Made by a program: the position numbers and the translations under genes. A stretch of DNA of 64,000 bases, taken from the NCBI GenBank assembly GCA_023667045.1, contig JAMPAU010000001.1, forward strand, positions 260,314-324,313. Direction: 5' to 3'. The notes under the pieces were generated by a model that worked only from the letters and a program-made list of their open reading frames with translations, had not been told where the DNA came from and searched no databases. Shown here in pieces: positions 1 through 8,326 of the stretch (its first letter is position 1; each line of letters opens with the position of its first letter). This DNA is from Ruminococcus flavefaciens (GTDB lineage: Bacteria > Bacillota > Clostridia > Oscillospirales > Ruminococcaceae).

Positions 1-807
1 GAGTGTTATTATCGTTGCGACCGCCGAAGTCAAATTCCTCAACCGGAGTGTTATTATCGTTGCGACCGCCAAAGTCATATTCCCCAACTGGAGTATTATT
101 GTCGTTGCGACCGCCGAAGTCATATTCCTCAACCGGAGTGTTATTTTCGTTGCGACCGCCAAAGTCATATTCCCCAACTGGAGTATTATTGTCGTTGCGA
201 CCGCCAAAGTCAAATTCCTCAACCGGAGTATTATTATCGTTGCGACCGCCAAAGTCAAATTCCTCAACCGGAGTGTTATTATCGTTGCGACCGCCGAAGT
301 CATATTTCCCAACCGGAGTGTTATTATCGTTGCGACCGCCAAAGTCAAATTCCTCAACCGGAGTGTTATTTTCGTTGCGACCGCCGAAGTCATATTTCCC
401 AACCGGAGTGTTATTATCGTTGCGACCGCCAAAGTCATATTCCCCAACCGGAGTATTATTGTCGTTGCGACCGCCGAAGTCAAATTCCTCAACCGGAGTA
501 TTATTGTCGTTGCGACCGCCGAAGTCAAATTCCTCAACCGGAGTATTATTGTCGTTGCGACCGCTGAAGTCAAATTCCTCAACCGGAGTGTTATTTTCGT
601 TGCGACCGCCGAAGTTAAATTCCTCAACCGGAGTGTTATTATCGTTGCGACCGCCGAAGTCATATTCCCCGACCGGAGTGTTATTATCGTTGCGACCGCC
701 GAAGTCATATTCCTCAACCGGAGTGTTATTATCGTTGCGACCGCCGAAGTCATATTCCCTGACCGGAGTATTATTGTTGCGACCGCCGAAGTCATATTCT
801 TCCATAT
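1..807 (-). repeat. 45-bp in-frame tandem repeat array (17 x 45 bp plus one 42-bp unit)
   Basis: Units begin GAGTRTTATT at 1, 46, 91 and every 45 bases up to 721. The unit at 766 is 3 bases short, which keeps the minus reading frame. Units differ at only a few silent or conservative positions, so the array expanded or was homogenised recently. It reaches the window edge, so the total copy number is unknown. There are no unique spacers, so it is not a CRISPR array. Confidence 0.95.
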
Positions 808-1052
808 TATTTAGTTCGTCTGACGTGAATAAATTTTGCGACATATACGGCGACGGTCGGGTGTTTATGGTAAAAGTACCGTCTGATATTTCAAAACCTT
901 TATTTTCCGACAGATATTCTTCTTCCGTGTGATATATTCCGCTGTCAAACTGTCCGTAATTTACTTCCTCAGGATTTTCAAGATTCCTGCCACATTTTAT
1001 GCAGTATTTTATTCCGGAAGCATTACTTATTCTGCAAACAGGACAATCCATA
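1..1052 (-). CDS. Zinc-ribbon protein with 15-residue tandem repeats (3' end cut by window edge)
   Basis: The minus frame opens with ATG at 1050-1052 behind a strong AAGGAGGG site and stays open to base 1. Residues 1-21 hold a zinc ribbon (Cys3, Cys6, Cys17, Cys20, in CPVC and CIKCG). About 65 acidic/polar residues follow, then at least 18 repeats of consensus EYDFGGRNDNNTPVE. Repeat variants are few: E/K at position 2, Y/F at 3, D/E at 10, and E/G/R at the unit join. No signal peptide or membrane segment is visible in this part. Zinc ribbons of this kind often start Firmicute membrane or signalling proteins, so the missing C-terminus may hold the functional domain. The function is unknown. 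The opposite strand is open across the repeats, but only as a repeat shadow. Confidence 0.85.
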
Positions 1053-1082
1053 AAAATCCCTCCTTCACAAATTTCATTTTTT

Positions 1083-1111
1083 ATTATAGCATTATAACAA
1101 ACTTATTTCAA
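1083..1111 (-). promoter_or_regulatory. Promoter of the zinc-ribbon repeat gene
   Basis: On the minus strand there is TTGAAA, a 17-nt spacer, then TATAAT, about 30 bases before the start codon at 1052. Between 1112 and 1371 the sequence is AT-rich intergenic DNA with no gene I can support. Confidence 0.7.
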
Positions 1112-1371
1112 GGGCTTTTTCCAAGATTGTGCAATCCTACACGAAACACTCTCTTTTTATTGTGAAATATTGCCGTCAGCTACAATAAGGTTAATTGTTT
1201 TTTGGGTAGTATGCACAGTTTTTTTACTATATTATATACAAATGATTCAACAGAATATGATAACATATTTATTATTGTTGTACTTTTCTACAAATTGCAA
1301 CTGGTTTGTATTCAAAAAACTGTCATTTTTACAAATATATGTTATAAAGTCTATTTTTTTCCGGATAAATG

Positions 1372-1380
1372 TGCTATAAT
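1372..1380 (+). promoter_or_regulatory. Extended -10 promoter for the M15 peptidase gene
   Basis: TGC directly precedes TATAAT (1375-1380). No good -35 hexamer is seen, so an extended -10 promoter is likely. A small CCGGA/TCCGG hairpin lies in the leader near 1417-1431. Confidence 0.5.
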
Positions 1381-1471
1381 ATAATAAAAATATTTCAGAA
1401 CAAAAGAAAAATATTCGCCGGATTTTTCCGGAAACAGCCACCAGTTGATATGTGGCAGATTGGAGTTTGAT

Positions 1472-2581
1472 ATGTCTAAACCAAGTCAGATGAGCAGAGA
1501 AAAAAGCATACGCCGGACTAAAACTTTATTTGAAATATTTCTTACTATTTCCATAATAGGTGCGGGCGGATATATTGTCAAGGGTATTGCCGAGCGTTCA
1601 CAGACTGTAGGATATTCTCAGTATTATGCACAGCCAGAGCCGGAAATGCCGGAAGAACCCGAAATAGACCCTGATAAAGTTATTTATGAGACCTACTCTG
1701 TACCCACTACAGACAAGTTTCACGGCGACCTTATTCTTGTAAATGAACACTACCATTATTACAGCGGTGACGAAAAACTTGTAAGCATAAATGAAAGAAA
1801 TGAAGAAGAAGGCAGAACTCTTTTCCGTGCCGTTGACCCTAGCGAAACAGACAAAATGCTGATTGTTGACAAGGTATACGAGCCTATGGCAAGCATGATT
1901 TTTGATTTCTATGACGCTACTGAAATCTCAAATATACTTATATATGGTGCTTATCGTTCAACGGAGTTTCAGCAGTCGCTCTATGATGCAGACCTGCTTG
2001 AAACGGGTGCGGAAGAATCAACACGTGTTGCAAAAGCCGGTCACAGTGAGCATGAATCCGGACTTGCATTTGATTTAACGACATTCCCCGATTACGATTA
2101 TCAGGGCGAGGGCGAATATTCATGGTTTACAGAAAACTGCTATAAATACGGTCTTGTAGTAAGGTATCCGGAAGACAAGGAACAGATTACAAAAATTCAG
2201 TATGAGCCTTGGCACTTCCGGTATGTAGGCATTCCTCATGCCTATTATATGACGAAAAATAACCTCTGCCTTGAAGAATACATCAATATGGTAATAACTC
2301 AATATTACTATCAGGCAGATGAACACCTTGAGTTTACGGACGACAATGGCAACGAATATGAAATATATTTCGTGCTGTCAGACGATGCCTCAGACGTAAC
2401 CACAATACCAGTACCCACCGGAAAAAAATTTGAAGTTTCCGGCACTAACGTAAACGGCTTTATAGTTACCGTATATAAAAATGAAGATTCAGTACAGCCG
2501 ACAACGTCCGCAACAACAGACATTTCCGGAGAAGAAACTACTGAAACAACCGAAACTACAACCTCATCACAGATACAATAA
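1472..2581 (+). CDS. D-alanyl-D-alanine carboxypeptidase, VanY-like (peptidase M15B), membrane-anchored
   Basis: The 369-aa product likely trims D-Ala from peptidoglycan stem peptides outside the membrane. An N-terminal transmembrane anchor lies near residues 20-40. The M15 zinc signature is visible: SEHESGLAFD near residue 190 (His and Asp ligands) and EPWH near 244 (catalytic Glu, third His ligand). A Thr/Glu-rich tail ends the protein. ATG 1472 is preferred because GGAG lies 6 nt upstream; the frame extends to a TTG at 1445 that lacks a ribosome site. It stands alone, with its own promoter and a terminator behind it. Family is clear; exact substrate (pentapeptide or tetrapeptide) is not. 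Confidence 0.88.
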   Translation: MSKPSQMSREKSIRRTKTLFEIFLTISIIGAGGYIVKGIAERSQTVGYSQYYAQPEPEMPEEPEIDPDKVIYETYSVPTTDKFHGDLILVNEHYHYYSGDEKLVSINERNEEEGRTLFRAVDPSETDKMLIVDKVYEPMASMIFDFYDATEISNILIYGAYRSTEFQQSLYDADLLETGAEESTRVAKAGHSEHESGLAFDLTTFPDYDYQGEGEYSWFTENCYKYGLVVRYPEDKEQITKIQYEPWHFRYVGIPHAYYMTKNNLCLEEYINMVITQYYYQADEHLEFTDDNGNEYEIYFVLSDDASDVTTIPVPTGKKFEVSGTNVNGFIVTVYKNEDSVQPTTSATTDISGEETTETTETTTSSQIQ

Positions 2582-2586
2582 AACAA

Positions 2587-2622
2587 AAAGCAGTCACATA
2601 GTTTATTATGCGACTGCTTTTC
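2587..2622. terminator. Bidirectional terminator between convergent genes
   Basis: The arms AGCAGTC and GACTGCT, plus inner CATA/TATG pairs, form a hairpin with a T-run on the plus side and another on the minus side. It serves the M15 peptidase gene and the convergent heptad-repeat gene. Confidence 0.8.
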
Positions 2623-2655
2623 TTATATAGGAGTATAGTATGAAAAAAAATGTTA

Positions 2656-5250
2656 TTATTGTTGTGTTCCGTCAAACATATATATAAATTTAACGCTTCC
2701 GTCCATATCATCAGATATTCCCGAATAGGTATTGTATTCTCTTGATACGTCACGGAGAGCCTTGAAATTGTCAATAATTTCCGGCAGGTCTTCATTTACA
2801 ACGGACGCTATTTGTGAAATTCCCTCATCATTGAATTTTATCATACCGTCGTTGAGTTCCTTTGCACCGTCTTTGAGAATGCCTATGCCGTCGGTAAGGT
2901 CTTTACTGCCTGTTTTGAGAGTGCCAACACCTTTCCAGAGTTCGTCCGCACCGGACAGCAATGCACCAGTACCGTCTTTTAATTTAAGTACCGACTGATA
3001 AAGAGTATTCGCACCGCCCGATAGCTGACTGCTTCCGGAAAGTAACTGTCCAAGTCCGCTGTCGAGAGTTTCAGCACCGTCGGAGAGCTGTTGCAGACCG
3101 TCTTTCAGTACAAATGAACCCTCATATACCTGAACAGTACCGTTTTTAAGACTGTCCGCACCTGTGGCAAGCTGTCCGAGACCGCTGTCAAGAGCGTAAG
3201 CACCGCCAGAGAGCTTTTCAATACCCTTTACAAGAGAATCAAGACCGCCGATAAGTCCGCTACTGCCGTCTGCGAGAGTTTCAATACCGCCGTCAAGAGA
3301 GGTTGCACCGTCAGAAAGATTCTTTGCACCCTGTGAAAGAGCAACGGAAGAATCAGCTAATTCGCCTGCTCCCTGTGCAAGAGCCATACCGCCGTTGTCG
3401 AGGGTTTCAAGTCCCTGTGCAAGCGAGACTGCACCGTTTTCAGCCTCAGCAAGACCTCCAGCAAGCTGTTGTGAACCTGCATATAGATTTTCTGCACCTG
3501 TGGCAAGCTGTCCGCCGTCTGACATAGTACCGGAAATCTGTTTCTGTGCCTCAATTGTCTGCTGTAAAGTACCTATTGCTACGGCGAGTTCCTCAGAGGG
3601 TGACTGCTGATACAATGCCGTAAGAGCCGATAAAGCCTGTTCATTTGCGGAAATAGTAGCATCGAGAGAGTTTCCGGCTGTAGCGATACCCTCTGAAAGT
3701 TTTTCTGCACCGTCGGCTATGCTGTCTATGCCGGACTTTGCGGAAGTTATTCCGGCTGAAAGTATATCTGCACTGTCTTTAGCAGAGGATATACCGCCGG
3801 AAAGCTGTAATGCCGAATCGCTGAGTACCTTTGCACCGTTGCTGAGGGCTTCTGTTCCTGCCGACACCTGCAAAGAACCGTCCTTTACCTGTGAACTGCC
3901 GTTTTTAAGGCTGTCAACACCGCCGGAAAGTTCCACTGCTCCGGCTGAAAGTTCTGCTGAACCGTCAGTTACCTGTGCGAATCCTGCCACGAGTTCTTCA
4001 GAACCTGCTTTAGCTGAGTTTATGCCGTCGCTGAGTGTAGACGCACCGTCATTAACCTGTGAAATACCGCCTGTGAGACTGTCCGCACCTGTGTTTACCT
4101 TGTTTACACCGTCAAGTATCTGTGCCGAACCGTCTTTAGCACTCTGTACGCCTGCCGAAAGAGTACCTGTAGAATCGGAAAGAGTCTTTGCACCGTCAGC
4201 CAGTGCCTGTGAACCGTCATTCAGTTCTGAAGCACCGTTTTTAAGAGACAGTGAACCGTCAAGAAGTTTGTCGATACCGTCTGTAAGACTTCCTGTACCG
4301 TCAGAAAGTCTGCATACGCCATCATAGAGTTCAGCCGTACCGTCGCAGAGTTTTTCAGCACCGTCACTGAGTTCCTGAATTTTGTCTTTGAGGTCGCTGA
4401 GTGAATCAGTATCTTCAATATCGAGTTTGGAAAAAATCTCATTTGAAACGACAGTTACGGAAGTATTCATCTGAAAGTCAGTAACGTCTGCTGAGATTTC
4501 AAAGCTTTCTGGTAAATTAACTTCCATGCCGTCGATTTTGTCAAGTCCGAGACTTTCATTCAGTGCCGGAAAGGCAAGACCAACTGCTATAATTTTTTCG
4601 CCGTCAGAAATAACCTTGCCGTTAGTAGTCTCGACATTGAGGAATTTTCCGCTATCAAGCACCACTGCACTTGCTGTCATGAAAGGTACATACATTTCTT
4701 TGGTTTTTCCGTTTATCTTTCTTGTAACTTTCTGATTGTTGACGTAATCCCAGCGGATAGTTACATGACCGCTTTTTCCGGTGAGACTTTCAAGGGAAAT
4801 TTCCTCGCCGTCAAGAAAACAGGTAATATTGACATCAACCGGTAAATCTTTATCGGAAGTGCCTTTATAGTAGATGTCATTTCCGTCAGCACTCCAGTTG
4901 AGTTCACTGCCGGACTGCATAAAAGCCTCATCGCCCTTGACATTTACAATATCCTTAAGGTCTGATATATCTTCAACCGAACTGAGTGCCAGAGTGTTTT
5001 TCAGCCAGTCACTCACTATAACGTTTTTTACAGAAGAATCACTGTTGCATAATACATAAACCGTCTCGTCCTTGAAAACCTCTCCGTCTGCTGAAACTCT
5101 CGGTGCAGAGGAAACAGGCGGTTTTTTCTGTATCTCAGTAACCGGAAATTCTTCCGGCTTGTTGTTTTTTGCGTGTGCTATTGAGGCGGTTGCACCTGCT
5201 GAAACTGTCACTGCTGTAACTCCGGCAACTATCTTTGAAAATTTATTCAT
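2656..5250 (-). CDS. Secreted heptad-repeat protein (YhgE/Pip-type repeats), partner of MMPL exporter
   Basis: An 864-aa protein with a cleavable-looking signal peptide (residues 1-27, ending AHA). Residues about 30-270 form a globular region. From about 280 to 820 there are dozens of short units of the type L-x-x-G-x-x-x-L-x-x-G, for example LSDGTGSLTDG and LKDGTGALLSG. This matches the heptad repeats of YhgE/Pip-like Firmicute proteins and predicts a long extracellular helical fibre. The C-terminus contains SGISDDMDGSVKF, but no clear membrane anchor. It lies 20 nt downstream of the MMPL gene, so the two are co-transcribed. It probably works with the exporter at the envelope; the exact role is unknown. 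Start ATG follows AAAGGGAG. Confidence 0.82.
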   Translation of the reverse strand: MNKFSKIVAGVTAVTVSAGATASIAHAKNNKPEEFPVTEIQKKPPVSSAPRVSADGEVFKDETVYVLCNSDSSVKNVIVSDWLKNTLALSSVEDISDLKDIVNVKGDEAFMQSGSELNWSADGNDIYYKGTSDKDLPVDVNITCFLDGEEISLESLTGKSGHVTIRWDYVNNQKVTRKINGKTKEMYVPFMTASAVVLDSGKFLNVETTNGKVISDGEKIIAVGLAFPALNESLGLDKIDGMEVNLPESFEISADVTDFQMNTSVTVVSNEIFSKLDIEDTDSLSDLKDKIQELSDGAEKLCDGTAELYDGVCRLSDGTGSLTDGIDKLLDGSLSLKNGASELNDGSQALADGAKTLSDSTGTLSAGVQSAKDGSAQILDGVNKVNTGADSLTGGISQVNDGASTLSDGINSAKAGSEELVAGFAQVTDGSAELSAGAVELSGGVDSLKNGSSQVKDGSLQVSAGTEALSNGAKVLSDSALQLSGGISSAKDSADILSAGITSAKSGIDSIADGAEKLSEGIATAGNSLDATISANEQALSALTALYQQSPSEELAVAIGTLQQTIEAQKQISGTMSDGGQLATGAENLYAGSQQLAGGLAEAENGAVSLAQGLETLDNGGMALAQGAGELADSSVALSQGAKNLSDGATSLDGGIETLADGSSGLIGGLDSLVKGIEKLSGGAYALDSGLGQLATGADSLKNGTVQVYEGSFVLKDGLQQLSDGAETLDSGLGQLLSGSSQLSGGANTLYQSVLKLKDGTGALLSGADELWKGVGTLKTGSKDLTDGIGILKDGAKELNDGMIKFNDEGISQIASVVNEDLPEIIDNFKALRDVSREYNTYSGISDDMDGSVKFIYMFDGTQQ

Positions 5251-5270
5251 ATAAAATACTCCCTTTCTTA

Positions 5271-7385
5271 TTAAGCTATACTCATCTGTACATCATCATT
5301 GCTGTGTGAACTGTTGTTATCCTTTGGTGTAAAACCTGCACTTGTTTTGCAGATTATCTTGTCGCACAGCATGAACATTGACGGCAGAACGGTTACTACA
5401 ACGACCATTGAAATCAACGCTCCTCTTGCAAGCAACATACAAAGAGACGAAATCATGCCTATCTCTGAATAAAGTGCTACCCCGACGGTTGCGGAGAAGA
5501 AACCAAGTGCAGACGTTATAACGGACTTTATTGAAGTTGCAAGCGAAATTCCTACTGCCTCCTGTTTGGACTTGCCGGAACTTCTTTCAGTGCGGTAGCG
5601 TGTTGTCATTAAAATCGCATAGTCAACGGTTGCACCAAGCTGAATAGTACCGATTACCACAGAGGCGATAAAAGGCAGTTCTGTGTTTGTGAAATATGCT
5701 ATTCCGAGATTAATCATAATAGCAAGTTCGATTACAGCAACCAGTATAACAGGCAGTGTCACCGACCTGAAAGTAAGTGCGATAATCACGAATATCGCCA
5801 TTATTGAAAGTATGCTGACAACCTTGAAATCCTTGTCAGTAATTTCAATGAGGTCTTTTGTCGCCGGAGCTTCGCCTATAATCATGCCTTTGCTGTCATA
5901 CTGCGAAACTATATTATTTAGCTTTTCGACTTGACTGTTTACAGCGTCAGATGCTACTTCATATTCTGAACCTACCAGCATTAACTGCCATTCGTCGCTT
6001 TTTAGTATGCTCTTTACTGAATACGGAATGACTTCTTCCGGTATAGCTGTACCCACCAGTGAATTGAATCCAAGAGTAAACTGTACGCCGTCAACTTCTT
6101 TCATTTCGGATAACATCTTGTTGGCGGTCTTTGCGGACATCTTTGAATCAACCAGTAAAATATGAGTACTGTTCATGTTGTATTCTTCAGCAAGTTTTGT
6201 GTTTGCCACAACGCTTTCAAGGTCTTTCGGCAGAGTGCTGTCGAGTTTATAGTAAACGCCGTAATTATTATATCCGTGAAAAGCCGGAACTAAAAGCACC
6301 ACAGCGACAGTTATGAAAACTCCGGTATGCTTTACGATAAAGTCCGATATTCTGCTGAATGACGGCATTAACTCCTTGTGGGAAGTCTTTTCGATAGCCT
6401 TATCAAAAATAAGTATCATAGCCGGAAGTACTGTTACACAGGCGATAACTCCGCATATAACACCCTTTGCCATGACTATACCTAAATCAAGTCCGAGCGT
6501 GAAACTCATAAAGCACATTGCAAGGAATCCAGCTACTGTAGTGAATGAACTGCTCACCACTGACGAAACTGTTACGCCTATAGCGTGTGCCATAGCGGTG
6601 TTTTTGTCTTCGGGGAAAATCTCCTGTTGTTCCTTGTAGCTGTGCCATAAAAAAATTGAATAGTCCATAGTCACGCCCAACTGCAATACAAGTGCCAGTG
6701 CCTGAGTAATGAAAGATATTTCGCCGAGAAAAATATTAGTGCCTAAGTTCCAGACGATAGCAATTCCGATACTGCACATGAAGAATACCGGAATAAGCAG
6801 AGAATCCATTGTAAGTATAAGTACAAGGCTTGTGAGGATTACCGCAATAATAGCATAAATAATAGTCTCGCTGTCGGAAAGTTTTTTCATATCTTCAGTG
6901 ATTGCGGACATACCGCTTATAAAGCACTGTTCAGACGTTATATCACGCATTTCTTCTATAGCTGAAAGTGTAGTGTCTGCTGACGTTGAGCCGTCAAAGA
7001 ATACAGCCATCATGGTGGTGTCACCTTTGTTGAAGAAATCGTATATATTGTCCGGAAGTACTTCTTTAGGCACTTTCAAATCTGTCATTGATTCATAGCA
7101 GACAACGCTTGAAACGTGTTCGATGTTTTCAATTTTTTCAGCAGTTTCAGCAATGTCTTTTTCATTCATGCCGTCAAGCAGTACAAACGAAAAACCGCCC
7201 TGTCCGAACTCGTCAATTAATATTTCCTGACCTTTCATGGTGCTTATATCTTCCGGCAGGTAGGAAAGAATATCATAATTGACACATGTATTGAAGTAGC
7301 CTATCGCCGACGGTATCATAAGCAGTATACCGAATAATAAAATCAGTACCTTGTGCTTTACAATCCATTCTCCTAATTTTTCCAT
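5271..7385 (-). CDS. MMPL/RND-family exporter
   Basis: A 704-aa polytopic membrane protein with two repeated halves. Each half has one N-terminal helix, an extracytoplasmic domain and a cluster of five or six helices, the usual MMPL/RND plan. Each half has the family-type intramembrane acidic motif: GVTMDYSIFLWHSY near residue 240 and GATVDYAILMTTRYR near 590. The family moves lipids, drugs or amphiphiles using the proton gradient; the cargo here is unknown. The ATG at 7385 is chosen because AAAGGG precedes it and the promoter and operator lie just upstream. The frame stays open to 7502, but that would run over the promoter. First gene of an operon with the heptad-repeat gene. Confidence 0.88.
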   Translation of the reverse strand: MEKLGEWIVKHKVLILLFGILLMIPSAIGYFNTCVNYDILSYLPEDISTMKGQEILIDEFGQGGFSFVLLDGMNEKDIAETAEKIENIEHVSSVVCYESMTDLKVPKEVLPDNIYDFFNKGDTTMMAVFFDGSTSADTTLSAIEEMRDITSEQCFISGMSAITEDMKKLSDSETIIYAIIAVILTSLVLILTMDSLLIPVFFMCSIGIAIVWNLGTNIFLGEISFITQALALVLQLGVTMDYSIFLWHSYKEQQEIFPEDKNTAMAHAIGVTVSSVVSSSFTTVAGFLAMCFMSFTLGLDLGIVMAKGVICGVIACVTVLPAMILIFDKAIEKTSHKELMPSFSRISDFIVKHTGVFITVAVVLLVPAFHGYNNYGVYYKLDSTLPKDLESVVANTKLAEEYNMNSTHILLVDSKMSAKTANKMLSEMKEVDGVQFTLGFNSLVGTAIPEEVIPYSVKSILKSDEWQLMLVGSEYEVASDAVNSQVEKLNNIVSQYDSKGMIIGEAPATKDLIEITDKDFKVVSILSIMAIFVIIALTFRSVTLPVILVAVIELAIMINLGIAYFTNTELPFIASVVIGTIQLGATVDYAILMTTRYRTERSSGKSKQEAVGISLATSIKSVITSALGFFSATVGVALYSEIGMISSLCMLLARGALISMVVVVTVLPSMFMLCDKIICKTSAGFTPKDNNSSHSNDDVQMSIA

Positions 7386-7422
7386 ATCATCAACCCTTTC
7401 GTTTTGCTTTTTGATATTACAT

Positions 7423-7451
7423 AGTATATTACAAAAATGACCGTTAGTCAA
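7423..7451 (-). promoter_or_regulatory. MMPL operon promoter overlapped by an operator
   Basis: The minus strand carries TTGACT, a 17-nt spacer and TATACT. The -35 and early spacer lie inside the first ATGACC-TTA-GTCAT palindrome, so a bound repressor would block RNA polymerase. Confidence 0.8.
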
Positions 7452-7537
7452 CCTTTTTAGAAAATAAAAATGACCTTTAGTCATAATTTTGTAGGACTGC
7501 ACAATTTATGCGTTGAAAAATTATGACTAATGGTCAT
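7437..7537. promoter_or_regulatory. Three palindromic operators, probable TetR binding sites
   Basis: Three 15-bp near-palindromes occur: ATGACCGTTAGTCAA (7437-7451), ATGACCTTTAGTCAT (7470-7484) and ATGACTAATGGTCAT (7523-7537). The third is in the opposite orientation. The shared core is ATGAC-5-GTCAT. They lie between the divergent exporter and TetR genes; the first covers the exporter -35, and the third sits 9 nt before the regulator's -35. Binding by the adjacent TetR protein is inferred from position and symmetry. Confidence 0.8.
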
Positions 7538-7546
7538 TCTGCAAAC

Positions 7547-7575
7547 TTGACAGCAGTTGCTTTATGGTTTATACT
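7547..7575 (+). promoter_or_regulatory. Promoter of the TetR gene
   Basis: TTGACA, a 17-nt spacer and TATACT lie just downstream of the third operator, which suggests autoregulation. Confidence 0.8.
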
Positions 7576-7618
7576 ATAAGTAGCATATCCGGAAATAATT
7601 TATAAACGGAGGGTTTAT

Positions 7619-8245
7619 ATGGGCAAGATAGACAAAAACAAAGAACAGAAAGAAAACTCACTGCTTAAAACAGCCTTTGAGTTTTTCACAACAAAGGGTT
7701 TCAGCAAGACTTCAATTTCAGATATAGCCAACAAGGCAGGTGTGGCAAAAGGTACTTTCTATCTCTATTTCAAGGACAAGTATGACATACGCAACCGTCT
7801 TGTCTCGCATAAGTCGAGCCAGCTTTTCAGAAACGCCGTAGCTGAACTTGAGGAAAATATGCAGAACCTTGACTTTGAGGACAGAATTATAAAGATAGTC
7901 GATAATATAGTTAATCAGCTTAATGAAAACCAGTCTCTTTTGACTTTCATTTCAAAGAATCTGAGCTGGGGGGTCTTTAAAAATGCACTCACTTCTCCGG
8001 CTAACGACGATGACATAAATTTTTCAGAAATATACTACTCCATGCTTGACGATGCACCGTATGAATTTACTGACCCCGAAATAATGCTTTTTATGATTAT
8101 AGAGCTTGTTTCCTCAACGTGCTACTCCGCTATACTGTACAGCGAACCATGTACCCTTGACGAACTAAAACCCCACCTCTATGATACCATACGCATGATT
8201 ATTGAACGCCATAAGCAGAACGACAAAATACAGCAGTCGGAATAA
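7619..8245 (+). CDS. TetR/AcrR-family transcriptional regulator
   Basis: A 208-aa protein with the TetR helix-turn-helix at about residues 25-60 (KTSISDIANKAGVAKGTFY followed by LYFKDKYD). The C-terminal ligand domain has no sequence I can assign to a ligand. A good CGGAGGG site precedes ATG 7619. It is divergent from the MMPL/heptad operon, with palindromes between, so it most likely represses that exporter and itself until an exported compound binds. TetR-MMPL pairs of this layout are common in Firmicutes. Confidence 0.9.
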   Translation: MGKIDKNKEQKENSLLKTAFEFFTTKGFSKTSISDIANKAGVAKGTFYLYFKDKYDIRNRLVSHKSSQLFRNAVAELEENMQNLDFEDRIIKIVDNIVNQLNENQSLLTFISKNLSWGVFKNALTSPANDDDINFSEIYYSMLDDAPYEFTDPEIMLFMIIELVSSTCYSAILYSEPCTLDELKPHLYDTIRMIIERHKQNDKIQQSE

Positions 8246-8326
8246 TTTTCACACAATTTTCATCATTCTTTCACACAGCTTTTTTTTTGATAAAATACTC
8301 ACATTATAATTTTAGGAGGTTTTTCA

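Noticed and set aside
1-807. CRISPR array
   Set aside because: Units are 45 bp back-to-back with no unique spacers and keep one reading frame.
3-932. Long open frame on the plus strand reading repeated LLSLRPPKSNSSTGV
   Set aside because: It is the antisense of the in-frame minus-strand repeat gene, has no ribosome site, and the minus frame begins with a sensible zinc ribbon, a good site and a promoter.
3719-4327. 202-aa plus-strand frame rich in Ser/Pro/Ala
   Set aside because: Shadow of the heptad-repeat gene; low-complexity antisense with no start signals.
5271-7502. Longer start for the MMPL gene at 7502
   Set aside because: It would translate the promoter and two operators; ATG 7385 has a proper ribosome site.
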